Assembly: GCF_002077155.1 (NCBI RefSeq)
Contig: NZ_CP015027.1
Location: 2,644,501 to 2,708,500 of the forward strand
DNA: 64,000 nt
Source: Sporosarcina sp. P33
GTDB lineage: Bacteria; Bacillota; Bacilli; Bacillales_A; Planococcaceae
Direction of reading: 5' to 3'
Program-made: the position numbers and the translations under genes
The notes under the pieces: generated by a model
The model's input: only the letters and a program-made list of their open reading frames with translations
Database searches by the model: none
Told to the model about the DNA's origin: nothing
In this document: piece by piece, positions 35,328-44,921 of the stretch
How positions within the stretch are numbered: the first letter of the stretch is position 1
Layout of the letters: each line of letters opens with the position of its first letter

Positions 35328-36098
35328 ATGGAATTAATAAAAGAACTCTTTAATCTAACTGATAAAGTTGCCATAGTAACCGGTGCCAGTAAAGGGATCG
35401 GCAGAGAAATAGCCCTTGCTTTAGCAAAATGCGGTGCAGACGTGGCACTTATAGCAAGAGGAGAGAAAGAGCTTATTGAAGTTTCCAAGGAAATTGAGGA
35501 ATTGGGCAGGAAATCTCTTGTAGTTCCTCTAGATCTGATGAATATCGAAGAAATTGATGAAAAAGTAGAACTAATTCAGAAGCATTTTGGGAAAATTGAT
35601 ATCTTGATTAATAACGCTGGCTTGAACATAGCCAAACCAGCTTTAGAAGTTACTGAGGAAGATTGGGATCTGGTATTAGATATTAATCTGAAAAGCGTCT
35701 TTTTTATCTCGAAGGCAGTAGGGAAACATATGATTCCCAATAAACAGGGGAAAATTATAAATATGTCCTCCCAAATGGCTTTTGTCGGTTTTTACAAAAG
35801 GGCAGCTTACAGTTCAAGTAAAGGCGGCATAACGCAGATGACTAAAGCTCTTTCTATTGAATGGGCAGAGCATAATGTAAATGTAAATGCAATTGCACCC
35901 ACATTTATCAAAACACCAATGACTGAATCGATGTTTGAGGAAGAAGGCTTTCAAGAGGAAGTACTGAACCGAATTCCTTTAAAAAGATTAGGTAAAGTCG
36001 AAGACATACTGGGTGCAGTGATCTATCTGGCTTCTCCGTCTTCGAATCTGGTAACCGGTCACACACTGGTGGTTGATGGCGGGTGGACTGCTTGGTAA
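35328..36098 (+). CDS. Short-chain dehydrogenase/reductase (gluconate 5-dehydrogenase-like)
   Basis: 256 residues: LTDKVAIVTGASKGIG cofactor motif, NNAGLN, catalytic YSSSK, and VTGHTLVVDGGWTAW at the end. The KxxFxLxxKVAxVTG start and ending resemble 2-dehydro-3-deoxygluconate/gluconate 5-dehydrogenases, but SDR substrate calls are unreliable. Start at the ATG at 35328, seven bases after GGAGGA. It begins the second half of the cluster, 18 bp after the regulator. Confidence 0.88.
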   Translation: MELIKELFNLTDKVAIVTGASKGIGREIALALAKCGADVALIARGEKELIEVSKEIEELGRKSLVVPLDLMNIEEIDEKVELIQKHFGKIDILINNAGLNIAKPALEVTEEDWDLVLDINLKSVFFISKAVGKHMIPNKQGKIINMSSQMAFVGFYKRAAYSSSKGGITQMTKALSIEWAEHNVNVNAIAPTFIKTPMTESMFEEEGFQEEVLNRIPLKRLGKVEDILGAVIYLASPSSNLVTGHTLVVDGGWTAW

Positions 36099-36118
36099 AA
36101 AGGATTGGAGGAAAGATA

Positions 36119-37303
36119 ATGAATCAAATTAGTGTAAATATACAAGACTTCCGAATTCCATCTAATATTAAGGCGGGCAGAAATTCCTTTTCTACAATTC
36201 ATAAAGATATAGAAGAGTTAGCCCCACAGAAAATAGTGTTAGTCAGCGATCAAGGCTTACTGAAATCGGGTCTGATTGATGAAATTAAATATGAACTTTT
36301 AGTACATGGTGTTCCGATCAGTACATATACAAATATTTCGGGTGAGCCATACTTTGAAACAGTTAAAGAAGCCATTGATTTTATGAAACAAGAGAATGCG
36401 GACCTAGTAATAGGTATTGGAGGCGGAAGTGCTTTGGATGTCGCCAAAGCTTCTGCAGCGCTAGTAAATAAAGATGAGCAAGTAGTCCAGTCTATTTTGC
36501 AGGGCGAGACTGCTCCAAGTCATAGAGGGATTTATTGTATCTTGGTCCCTACTACATCAGGAACAGGATCCGAAGTGACGATGAACGCAATCTTTGGAGA
36601 TAAAAAGAATAGTGTGAAAAGAGGCATTGTCAGTCCGTATTATTTACCTGACATCGCAATCATCGACCCAGCGTTAACAGTAGGTTGCCCTTCATTTGTC
36701 AGTGCGGCATCTGGGGTGGATGCGTTTACTCATGCCATTGAGTCCTATGTTTCAAAGAAAGCGACGCCATTGACTAAAATATATGCACAAGATGCAATGA
36801 AACGTTTTTCCCGTAATATTGCAAAAGTTGTTTTTGATGGGACAAATATTGAAGCGAGGGAAGAAATGTGCTGGGTAAGTTTACTGGCAGGAGTTTCTCT
36901 GGCGAATGCGGGGGTTGGAGCTGTTCATGCATTGGCTTATCCGCTGGGCGGAAGATACCATGTGCCACACGGTGTTGCGAATGCTCTTTTATTGCCTTAC
37001 GTATTCAATGTAATAGGCAAAACATGTATTAATGAGATGGTGGAAATTGCTGATTTCCTGGAGTTAGGCAATTTTACAACTAAACCCTTGGAAGCGCAGC
37101 AGGCAGTAGTAAACTACTTGTTTAGACTTCTAGATGAGTTGGATCTGCCTAAAAACCTAAAGGAACTGGAAGTAACTGAGGAAAGTTTAAAGGAGATGGC
37201 TTTTGAAGCATCTAAGGTTTCCCGGTTATTGGACAATACCCCTTATAAACTAACTGAAGAAAGCATTTTACAAATCTATCAGCATGCATATGCAGGTTAC
37301 TAA
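36119..37303 (+). CDS. Iron-containing alcohol dehydrogenase
   Basis: 394 residues of the group III Fe-ADH family. NAD-binding IGIGGGSALDVAKA, then PTTSGTGSEVT, and metal-ligand histidines in DAFTHAIE, GAVHALAYPLGG and HVPHGVANA. It oxidises or reduces a small alcohol, lactaldehyde or hydroxy acid. TTGGAGGAA before the ATG at 36119. Lies 20 bp after the SDR and 17 bp before the aldehyde dehydrogenase, suggesting an alcohol-aldehyde-acid relay. Confidence 0.92.
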   Translation: MNQISVNIQDFRIPSNIKAGRNSFSTIHKDIEELAPQKIVLVSDQGLLKSGLIDEIKYELLVHGVPISTYTNISGEPYFETVKEAIDFMKQENADLVIGIGGGSALDVAKASAALVNKDEQVVQSILQGETAPSHRGIYCILVPTTSGTGSEVTMNAIFGDKKNSVKRGIVSPYYLPDIAIIDPALTVGCPSFVSAASGVDAFTHAIESYVSKKATPLTKIYAQDAMKRFSRNIAKVVFDGTNIEAREEMCWVSLLAGVSLANAGVGAVHALAYPLGGRYHVPHGVANALLLPYVFNVIGKTCINEMVEIADFLELGNFTTKPLEAQQAVVNYLFRLLDELDLPKNLKELEVTEESLKEMAFEASKVSRLLDNTPYKLTEESILQIYQHAYAGY

Positions 37304-37320
37304 TCACGAGGAGGGCTACT

Positions 37321-38742
37321 ATGAAAAAGAAATTATATATCAATGGAACATGGAGAGACGCGGAAGATCATTATGAACTGTTCTCTCCATATCAAAATGA
37401 AAAAATTGGGGAGATACCTAAAGCGTCTTCATCAGATATAAATGATGCGATTGAATCCGCATTCCAAACTAAAAAAGTAATGAAAGAAATGTCTTCTCAC
37501 CAAAGGGCAGATATTTTATTGAATGCCTCTATTATTTTAGAGAGACGTAAAGAAGAGGCTGCCAGAATACTTGTTCAAGAAAATGCAAAACCAATAAAAG
37601 CTGCACGGGGTGAAATCGCTCGTACCATTCAGACCTACAGGTTCGCTGCAGAAGAAGCGAAGCAGTTATATGGTGAGACTATTCCAATGGATGCAGCAAT
37701 TGGCGCTGAGAATAAATTTGGATTTACTATGAGAGAGCCTTTGGGAGTTATTGCAGCCATTACGCCTTTCAATTTTCCGTTCAATTTGGCTGCCCACAAA
37801 CTTGGGCCAGCGATCGCAGCCGGAAATACAGTGGTGTTGAAACCCGCAAGTCAAACGCCTTTAAGCGCGTATTTTATAGCGGAGATATTTGAAGAAGCAG
37901 GTTTACCAAAGGGTGCATTGAATGTCATTACAGGCAGCGGAAAAGTTATTGGCGATTTATTGGTGCAAGATGACCGCATTAATATGATTACATTTACAGG
38001 TAGCCTGGAAGTTGGAAAAGAAATTAGAGAACGTGCCGGCTTAAAAAAGGTAACTTTGGAATTAGGTTCAAGTGCACCAGTTATCATTGACGAAGTAAAA
38101 GATTTACACCGTGCCGTAGTAAAAACGGTTCAAGGTGCGTACGCGTACTCTGGACAAGTTTGCATTTCCGTTCAAAGAATTTACGTGCATCAAAACATCT
38201 ACGAATCATTTATTGAACAATTTAAAGAAGAAGCTTCAAAATTAGTTTTAGGTGATCCTAATGATGAGAAGACGGACATTTCCGCTTTAATTCATCCTGG
38301 AGAAATCAAACGGGTGAATCAATGGCTGGATGAAGCGAGCAGTAAAGGGGCTAATGTTCTGAAACTTCAAGAGTCTCCTGCTGACAGTATTTTCTCACCA
38401 GTAATCGTAACAGATCTTCCTGAAAATTGTACTTTACATCATGACGAAGTGTTTGCGCCTGTTGTAATGATTAAATCTTTTAAAGACATGGATGAAGCGA
38501 TTGAGGAAGCGAACAACTCGCAATACGGACTGCAAGCAGGTATTTTTACAGACTCCATTCAAGTAGCATTGAATGCTGTAAAGAAAATTGAGTCTGGCGG
38601 GGTAAACGTAAATGACGTTCCTACTTTTAGAGTGGATCACATGCCTTATGGCGGTATCAAAAATAGCGGGACAGGCAAGGAAGGGATCAAATATTCAACG
38701 GAAGAAATGACAGAATTAAAATTTGTCTCTTTCACTGAATAA
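37321..38742 (+). CDS. NAD(P)-dependent aldehyde dehydrogenase
   Basis: 473 residues. Catalytic general base E247 in VTLELGSS and nucleophile C281 in GQVCISVQR, with the NAD loop FTGSLEVGKEI and ITPFNFPFN. It groups by eye with lactaldehyde/succinate-semialdehyde-type enzymes. GAGGAGG precedes the ATG. It is followed by the DUF1537 kinase gene after 49 bp. Confidence 0.93.
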   Translation: MKKKLYINGTWRDAEDHYELFSPYQNEKIGEIPKASSSDINDAIESAFQTKKVMKEMSSHQRADILLNASIILERRKEEAARILVQENAKPIKAARGEIARTIQTYRFAAEEAKQLYGETIPMDAAIGAENKFGFTMREPLGVIAAITPFNFPFNLAAHKLGPAIAAGNTVVLKPASQTPLSAYFIAEIFEEAGLPKGALNVITGSGKVIGDLLVQDDRINMITFTGSLEVGKEIRERAGLKKVTLELGSSAPVIIDEVKDLHRAVVKTVQGAYAYSGQVCISVQRIYVHQNIYESFIEQFKEEASKLVLGDPNDEKTDISALIHPGEIKRVNQWLDEASSKGANVLKLQESPADSIFSPVIVTDLPENCTLHHDEVFAPVVMIKSFKDMDEAIEEANNSQYGLQAGIFTDSIQVALNAVKKIESGGVNVNDVPTFRVDHMPYGGIKNSGTGKEGIKYSTEEMTELKFVSFTE

Positions 38743-38791
38743 CCATTAGATAATAAGAGTTATAAATTGTAATGGAAAGTGAGTGAGTTTA

Positions 38792-40035
38792 ATGAAAATT
38801 GGATGTATTGCTGATGATTTTACCGGTGCAGGTGACATTGCTTCCTTCTTTTCTAAGGGGGGTTCCATACGGTCCTGTTTAATGGAATTCCTGACAGCGG
38901 GCCTGATATGGATGTTGACGCGGATGTTATAGTCATCGCATTGAAAACAAGAACTCAGCAAACCTCAGAAGCGGTTCGGGTATCATTGGAAGCGATAAAG
39001 TGGCTAGAGCGTGCCGGAGCTGAACAATTTTATGTTAAATACTGTTCCACTTTCGATTCAACTCCAGAAGGTAATATAGGCCCGATATGTGATTCCATAC
39101 TTGAATATCTAGATGAACCCTATACAATATTATGCCCGTCACTTCCGGTCAATGGAAGGAAAGTAAGAGATGGGAAACTATATGTGAACGGTGTGCCATT
39201 GAGTGAGAGTCCGATGAAAGATCATCCCCTAACACCAATGTGGAGTTCAGATATTAAAGAGTTAATGGAAAGTCAGAGTCAATATAAAAGCTTTCCGATT
39301 CCAATTCACGACACCCAGAAAATCGATCAGGTTATAGACAACAATAAAAACTTGGAACACTATTACTTGATTCCAGATTACGACAATGATGAGGATGGGA
39401 AAGCAATTATAGAAAGGTTTGGCCATTTAAAGCTGATTACAGGGGGAAGCGGCCTGGCAGAATGGATTGCAAAGACTAACCCGTCGGAACAAATATCATT
39501 AGACTTGGATGTTCACTCGACAAAACTAATTATGCTGGCGGGCAGCTGCAGTGAGATGACGAGAAAACAAATTCAATCGTATGCAAATTCCGCTAAGAAT
39601 AGTACGTATTTTTTAGATGTGGATAAAATCGTATCAGGCGAAGAGAATGCAAGAACGATTTGGGAGAAAATAAGTCATTTTCCTTCCGCTCCTTTAGTGT
39701 ACAGCAGTGATACGCCTGATGGGGTAAGAAGAAATCAACTAAAGAGCCAAGAGTTTGTAGCCCAAATCATTGAACAAACTTTTGCTGAACTCGCTGCGAT
39801 AGCCGTTGAGTCAGGATATAGCAATATAGTAGTAGCGGGCGGGGAAACGAGTGGTGCTGTAGCAAAAAAACTGGGGTTCAATGGATATCACATTGGAGAA
39901 AATATTGCGCCTGGTGTACCCATCTTAATCCCTGTAAATAATACAAATGTCAGAGTCGTATTAAAAAGCGGAAACTTTGGTGATGAGGACTTTTTCAATA
40001 AAGTGTCGACGGTATTGCAAGGCACAACATATTAA
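38792..40035 (+). pseudogene. DUF1537 four-carbon sugar-acid kinase, frameshifted in a G6 run
   Basis: Expected to phosphorylate 3-oxo-tetronates (OtnK/LtnK/DenK group). The start at 38792 encodes the family N-terminus MKIGCIADDFTGAGDIASFF, then the frame is lost after KGG and stops near 38930. The rest, from VLFNGIPDSG on (38872), is in the +2 frame and intact to 40035, including the C-terminal GGETSGAVAKKLG nucleotide-binding motif. Adding one G to the six-G run at 38857-38862 restores a continuous 415-residue protein. It may be a true mutation, a phase-variable tract or a sequencing error. Confidence 0.85.
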
Positions 40036-40052
40036 TCTGGGAGTTGAGATTG

Positions 40053-40673
40053 ATGGGCAATGAGCTGGAAAAGAAATTAGATGAGGCGATATGGATTGCT
40101 CATACTCTTTTTAATCGAGATAAAGCGAGCGGGAGTATAGCAAATTTAAGTTTTATCCATAACGACTTGATTTATATTACAGGAACAGGGACTTGTTTTG
40201 GGATGCTGACTAAAAAGGACTTTGCCGTTGTCAATTTGGAAGGTGAGTCTATAAACGAGATTCAACCAAGCAAGGAATTACCCCTTCATCTGTCTATATA
40301 CCGTGCAAAAGAATCTGCTAAATCGGTATTGCATATTCATAGTACGTACAGTGTTTTGTGGAGCTTTGTTCCTGATCTAAATAAGTTAGATTGTATCCCA
40401 TCCTATACACCGTATTTAAAAATGAAGTTGGGGACAGTTGGATTAGTTCCTTATAATTATCCGGGCAGTAAAGAATTATTATCAGGCTTAAATGAAGTGA
40501 TTAAGCAATGTGATGGCTGGCTGTTGGCTCAACACGGTCCAATTGTTCCGGGCGGAAGTCTATTGGAAGCCTTTTACGCTATAGAGGAATTAGAGGAAAG
40601 TGCAAAGATTGCATGGGAAATTTACAATTCCGATCAATCAATCTCTGCCAATGCAAATAGGAGGATTATATGA
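40053..40673 (+). CDS. Class II aldolase / 3-oxo-tetronate 4-phosphate decarboxylase (OtnC-like)
   Basis: 206 residues of the class II aldolase/adducin fold. Zinc-ligand histidines H94 and H96 (HIHSTYS) and H161 (QHGP), and the acidic residue in KELPLH, are conserved. OtnC members decarboxylate 3-oxo-tetronate 4-phosphate to dihydroxyacetone phosphate, the step after the DUF1537 kinase encoded just upstream. ATG at 40053 after GGGAG; an in-frame TTG at 40044 is less well placed. Overlaps the next gene by 4 nt. Confidence 0.88.
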   Translation: MGNELEKKLDEAIWIAHTLFNRDKASGSIANLSFIHNDLIYITGTGTCFGMLTKKDFAVVNLEGESINEIQPSKELPLHLSIYRAKESAKSVLHIHSTYSVLWSFVPDLNKLDCIPSYTPYLKMKLGTVGLVPYNYPGSKELLSGLNEVIKQCDGWLLAQHGPIVPGGSLLEAFYAIEELEESAKIAWEIYNSDQSISANANRRII

Positions 40674-41335
40674 CTACAAAAATAGGTTTGATTCATGCAA
40701 CCATGAATTCAGTTGACCCCATTTTAAAAGCATTTCGGGAGCGCCATCCCGATGTTGTCATTATGAGCTTTATGGATGAAAGTCTAATTTTTGAGCTAAA
40801 TGAGACAAATACGATTACACATAATATGACGAGACGACTAATGGAACTTGTCAGCAAGGCAGAAGAGGCAGGAGTAGATGCGATTTTGCTTACTTGTTCA
40901 TCATTTTCTCCGTACGTGGACAAATTTAAACACTTGTATAAAGTTCCAGTCCTAAGTTCGGATGAAAGTATGCTGAAAAAGGCAATTTCTTTGGGAAGTA
41001 CTATTGGGGTTATAGCAACTGTAAAGAAAGCAGGGCCCACTACTACAAGCTTGCTTGAAGAGTATTCAAAGGAAATAAATAAAGACGTAACGATTTCAAC
41101 AAGCGTTATTACAGAGGCATTTCAAGCCCTCCAAAATGGGAATCCAAACGCCCACGATAAATTAATACTTGAGGAAATCAGCAGCCTAGAAGGAAAAACA
41201 GATGTAATCATATTAGCGCAGTATTCAATGTCAAGAGTAATTAACAGCCAGGAAATGACTTTTTCCGTCCCCGTTTTGACTGGACCGGAAGTTGGAGCTG
41301 ACGCGATTGTAGAGCTGGCACGTTCTGCACAATAA
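40670..41335 (+). CDS. Asp/Glu racemase superfamily protein with a single catalytic cysteine (copy 2)
   Basis: 221 residues, paralogous to the 32564 gene: both begin with a K-I-G-x-x-H-A-T-x-N pattern. C76 (LLTCSSF) is kept and the second cysteine is again glutamine (Q184, IILAQYSM). The ATG overlaps the aldolase stop (ATGA) and AGGAGG lies upstream. Substitution at the same position in both copies argues for a shared non-racemase function, perhaps the isomerase step otherwise missing from this cluster. Confidence 0.85.
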   Translation: MTTKIGLIHATMNSVDPILKAFRERHPDVVIMSFMDESLIFELNETNTITHNMTRRLMELVSKAEEAGVDAILLTCSSFSPYVDKFKHLYKVPVLSSDESMLKKAISLGSTIGVIATVKKAGPTTTSLLEEYSKEINKDVTISTSVITEAFQALQNGNPNAHDKLILEEISSLEGKTDVIILAQYSMSRVINSQEMTFSVPVLTGPEVGADAIVELARSAQ

Positions 41336-42196
41336 ATTTGATCTGAACAGGCAAATCTTGCATTGTTTGCGCTGGCTAGAGTCGTGCCAGCAAGAAATCG
41401 GGACGGCACCTATGCAGCAATGGATGATGCGGAAGACGAGGCAAAGCTGAATGATTTATCAGTTTTGGGGAAACAGAGCGAGATTGCAAAAACGCAAATG
41501 TGGATAGATTGACAGTCTGACAGAAGTTATGTCAGGCTGTTTTTTTATTCGGTCTGGCAAAATACATTTAAATCATGTGTGCTTATAGTGTGAAAAACTT
41601 AAATGTGCGTGCTTCAAGGGTTAATATGGTGGAAGATCAACTGGGCCAGATAAGATACATACATGCTGTTTGACGGGCAGGGCAAGGCGCAGAAACGATT
41701 GGGATAGACGTGACTCACATTTACAGAGTTTATTGACACTCCCGGCTTTTTCAGGGCGTTGAAAAGCAATCGGACAAGTAATGTAACGAACTCGTTGAGC
41801 GTGCAGATTAAATGATGTAGTTTTTTATAAACAGTCTGACGCCTTTTCCAATAATAGATCAGGTTGTTTATAATTTTAAATTAAAACTTATATAGAGCCT
41901 GTTAGAGTGTGGTTAATTAATCTGTATGATATGTTATAATACGAAGAGACTATTTCTCGAAGTATTGTGAAGAAACTAAAAGTAATAATTATTATACATG
42001 TAATAAAATACAAGAAACAGATTTGGAAGAAAAACCTACAAAAGTATTGGATATTGGCGGAAAAATAGCTATTATAACTGGTCAGGTTAGAAATTGGAAT
42101 TTATCCCCACGGAGAATTGAGTTAATATAATAATGCATTTGAATTTGATTTTAAAAACCAACTATTAGAATCTGTAAACGAAAGAAAGGAGCTACT
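41336..42196. other. Interval with gene remnants between catabolic island and iclR
   Basis: An open frame without proper start (41342-41512; reads SEQANLALFALARVVPARN and on to KTQMWID) ends at a terminator and looks like the 3' tail of a lost gene. A second frame just before iclR (about 42000-42130) includes KVLDIGGKIAIITG, which resembles an SDR N-terminus, then diverges. A TTATAAT box at 41934 may be a promoter. No intact gene seen. Confidence 0.5.
41512..41547 (+). terminator. Terminator at the end of the catabolic island
   Basis: ACAGTCTGAC / GTCAGGCTGT, 10-bp stem with one wobble and a 9-nt loop, followed by T7. A weaker look-alike with AAACAGTCTGAC occurs at 41829-41872. Confidence 0.85.
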
Positions 42197-42952
42197 ATGA
42201 GCACAAAAAATAAAACAGTCGTGCGTTCGTTGGATATTCTTAATCTGTTTGTCGAACATCCTGCACTGACATTTCAAGAAATCATCGACTTATCGGGTAT
42301 CCCCAAATCCTCTGTCTACCGCATGCTGACGTCGCTTGAAGAAATGAACTTCCTTGAGAAAGGGGCAGATTCGTATTATCGTTTGGGGCTTTTGTTTTTA
42401 AAATACGGCAGTCTTGTTTCCAAACGGCTGGATATCCGGAAAATTGCGTATCCCATTATGGAGGAGCTTCACCAAGAATTGAAAGAAGCGATTAATCTGA
42501 TTGTCCGGCAAGGTGATCAGGCGATTTATGTGGAGAAAATCGATACGTTTCAGAAAGTTCGGCTGTATACGGCCGTTGGCAGAAGCAGCCCGTTGTATGC
42601 AGGCGCTTGTTCGCGGATTATTTTGTCCCATTTATCCGACGCGTATATTGCGGATTATCTGGACTCTACAGCGCTGAAGCAGTTTGCGAATGGGACGTTT
42701 ACGGATCGGGAGGCGCTGCTGGCTTCTATTCAGGAGACGCGCAGAAATGGCTATACGATTAGTAATTCGGAGCTCGAAAATTTTACGACATCTGTGGCGG
42801 CACCGATTTTTGATTTTAACGGCGAGGTAATTGCAGGGCTCAGTATTGCGGGAATTGAAGCGAATTATCAGGAAGAGAATCTGCAAACGTTTATTTCAAA
42901 AGTGAAAGAAGCCGCCTCGGAGATTTCCAGGCAGCTCGGGTATATAGGCTGA
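42197..42952 (+). CDS. IclR-family transcriptional regulator
   Basis: 251 residues. Winged HTH at the N-terminus (LTFQEIIDLSGIPKSSVYRM) followed by the IclR effector domain (GRSSPLYAGACSRIILSHL, and SVAAPIFDFNGEVIAGLSIA). AAAGGAG before the ATG. It is convergent with pxpC, and a 17-bp motif flanks the pxpB/pxpA divergent promoter region, so it is the natural candidate regulator of 5-oxoproline use. Confidence 0.93.
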   Translation: MSTKNKTVVRSLDILNLFVEHPALTFQEIIDLSGIPKSSVYRMLTSLEEMNFLEKGADSYYRLGLLFLKYGSLVSKRLDIRKIAYPIMEELHQELKEAINLIVRQGDQAIYVEKIDTFQKVRLYTAVGRSSPLYAGACSRIILSHLSDAYIADYLDSTALKQFANGTFTDREALLASIQETRRNGYTISNSELENFTTSVAAPIFDFNGEVIAGLSIAGIEANYQEENLQTFISKVKEAASEISRQLGYIG

Positions 42953-42954
42953 AT

Positions 42955-43003
42955 AAATCCCTTGTGTTTCAGTAAGCAGCAGCTGACACTAAGGGATTTT
43001 TTG
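42955..43003. terminator. Terminator between iclR-type gene and pxpC
   Basis: AAATCCCTT / AAGGGATTT with extra GTG/CAC pairing, then T6. It lies between convergent stops and may serve both. Confidence 0.8.
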
Positions 43004-43007
43004 TTGT

Positions 43008-44000
43008 TCATTTGCTGAATTTATAGCGTATGCCGATTTTGATTTGATTGATCAGCTCTTCTTTTGCGATAAGTTCACGTTCTGCTTCCGCATGTGTAAT
43101 GAGCTGGAAGTGCAGTTTTGAATTCGGTTTTACTTGCGACAGACTGCCTAAATCCGCGGTGATGACCTGCGCGATTTTCGGGTAGCCGCCAGCAGTTTGC
43201 CTGTCCGCCATCAGGATAATCGGTTTTCCATTGGGCGGTATTTGGACGGTGCCGAATGTGACGCCTTCTGACAGCAGCTCCAGCTTTTCTGTTAACGCAA
43301 GTTCAGATCCTTCGAGCCGCAGCCCCATTCTGTTCGATTGCGGGGTAACGACGTATGGCTGCGTTACAAGCCGTTTCTTGCTTGTGTCATTAAATCTTTC
43401 GTATTCAGTGCCTTTAATGATTCGGATCGTTTGCACCGATTCCAAGCTGATGAACGGGTGATAAGGTACCGCCCAGTCAGCTGTGCCGCTAAGTTTTTCG
43501 ATGGATGTCCATACTCTTTCATTGGACTCCGTCAGGTCCCCGAATGAAAGTTTGTCGTTTTGCTGCAGTGCTCTTCCGTTGAATCCTCCGATTCCCGCGA
43601 CTAAATACGTGCTTTTACTCCCCATCACAACCGGTATGTCAATCCCGCCGGCAATTGCCAAATAGGCCCGGCAGCCCTCAATCGCAAACCCAAACTTAAG
43701 AACAGAGCCTTTTTTGACTACAAGGGGTCTCCAATTCGGAACCGTTATGCCGTCAACAGTCGTTTGAAGGTCGCCGCCAGTAATTGCAATCAGTGTATCC
43801 TCTTCAAACTGCAAACTCGTTCCAAAGAGCGTAATTTCAAGAACACCTTCACGTTCATCATTTCCTACGAGCAGGTTGGCAATCCGCATAGAATAGCTGT
43901 CCATGGCACCGCTTACAAGAACGCCGAACTTTTGCGAGCCTGTCCGGCCGATATCTTGTACGGTAGTCAAGAGACCCGGATTCAGTACGTTTACTGACAT
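43008..44000 (-). CDS. pxpC: 5-oxoprolinase subunit PxpC (biotin-dependent carboxyltransferase-like, KipA family)
   Basis: 330 residues. With PxpA and PxpB it forms the ATP-dependent 5-oxoprolinase that opens pyroglutamate to glutamate. Family signatures: NPGLLTTVQDIGRTG at the start, GGDLQTTVDG, and PIILMADRQTAGGYPKIAQV near the C-terminus. It overlaps pxpB by 10 bp, with GAAGGTGAAG before its ATG. Confidence 0.95.
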   Translation of the reverse strand: MSVNVLNPGLLTTVQDIGRTGSQKFGVLVSGAMDSYSMRIANLLVGNDEREGVLEITLFGTSLQFEEDTLIAITGGDLQTTVDGITVPNWRPLVVKKGSVLKFGFAIEGCRAYLAIAGGIDIPVVMGSKSTYLVAGIGGFNGRALQQNDKLSFGDLTESNERVWTSIEKLSGTADWAVPYHPFISLESVQTIRIIKGTEYERFNDTSKKRLVTQPYVVTPQSNRMGLRLEGSELALTEKLELLSEGVTFGTVQIPPNGKPIILMADRQTAGGYPKIAQVITADLGSLSQVKPNSKLHFQLITHAEAERELIAKEELINQIKIGIRYKFSK

Positions 44001-44731
44001 GTCTTCACCTTCTTTTGCCCATCATACTCTTCCTCTGTCATCGGACAAAATTTAATTCTGTCACCTGACTGCAATAAGGAAGGAGGAGACATATCGGGGA
44101 CGAACAGATCGGTTGGCGTGCGCCCGATGATTTGCCAGCCGCCCGGTGTTTCAAGCGGATAAACACCTGTTTGTTTTCCAGCGATACCGACGGAGCCGGG
44201 AGGAATCGATGTCCGCGGCGTCAGTTTTCTTGGCGTGGCGATTCGTTCGTCTAGTCCTCCTAAAAACGGGAATCCGGGTGCGAAACCGATCATATAGACG
44301 AGATATTCTGGTGTTGTATGAATTTCAATGACTTCTTCAATGGACAGATGATGGGTCTCCGCCACGAACTGCAGATCAGGGCCGAATTCCCCGCCATAGA
44401 GCACTGGAATCTCTACTAATCTGCCTTCTGTAACAGGAAGATCAGATATTTGGACCGCTAAAGCAGTAATATAATCGGTCACTTTTTCGATCGGTGAGCC
44501 GTCTGTCTGAAATCCTTTTTTTGATTGATGGACCAAGTAAGGGGAGTAGTAGACAGCCAAACTGTTATACGCAGGCACTGATTCAATAAATCCGTCAAAT
44601 GGATATTCTTCCAAAAGGAACGACAGATTTTTTACTTGCTGATGGATGGAAGGATGAATGCCTTCCCCCATTTTTATAATCATGGCAGAATCGCCAAGTA
44701 CTTTTATATCAAGAGATTTCTGCTGATTCAT
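43991..44731 (-). CDS. pxpB: 5-oxoprolinase subunit PxpB (KipI family)
   Basis: 246 residues. N-terminal LGDSAMIIKMG and the C-terminal cyclophilin-like part with YMIGFAPGFPFLGGLDERIA, SVGIAGKQTGVYPLETPGGW and IIGRTPTDLF are family hallmarks. Two adjacent ATG codons (44734, 44731) could start; AGGGAG is 8 nt from the second, which I use. Divergent from pxpA across a 316-bp regulatory region. In B. subtilis the orthologue KipI also inhibits the sporulation kinase KinA. Confidence 0.95.
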   Translation of the reverse strand: MNQQKSLDIKVLGDSAMIIKMGEGIHPSIHQQVKNLSFLLEEYPFDGFIESVPAYNSLAVYYSPYLVHQSKKGFQTDGSPIEKVTDYITALAVQISDLPVTEGRLVEIPVLYGGEFGPDLQFVAETHHLSIEEVIEIHTTPEYLVYMIGFAPGFPFLGGLDERIATPRKLTPRTSIPPGSVGIAGKQTGVYPLETPGGWQIIGRTPTDLFVPDMSPPSLLQSGDRIKFCPMTEEEYDGQKKVKTCQ

Positions 44732-44748
44732 CATAACAACTCCCTGAA

Positions 44749-44765
44749 GTTCCGAATGTCGAAAC
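44749..44765. promoter_or_regulatory. Candidate IclR-type operator, pxpB side
   Basis: GTTCCGAATGTCGAAAC, a 17-bp partial palindrome located 18 bp upstream of the pxpB start. Its reverse-oriented partner is at 44922-44938. Confidence 0.55.
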
Positions 44766-44921
44766 TTGTATTCTGAAAAACGAATTGTAGTACTATTATA
44801 AATTTCTTCTGAAAAAATACAAGTAGATTATTCATTTAATAAAAATACTTGCTATATTTCGACAATGGGCTATTCAACAAAATGATTTTATGCTAAACTG
44901 GGTTTCAAGTTCAAAACCAAG

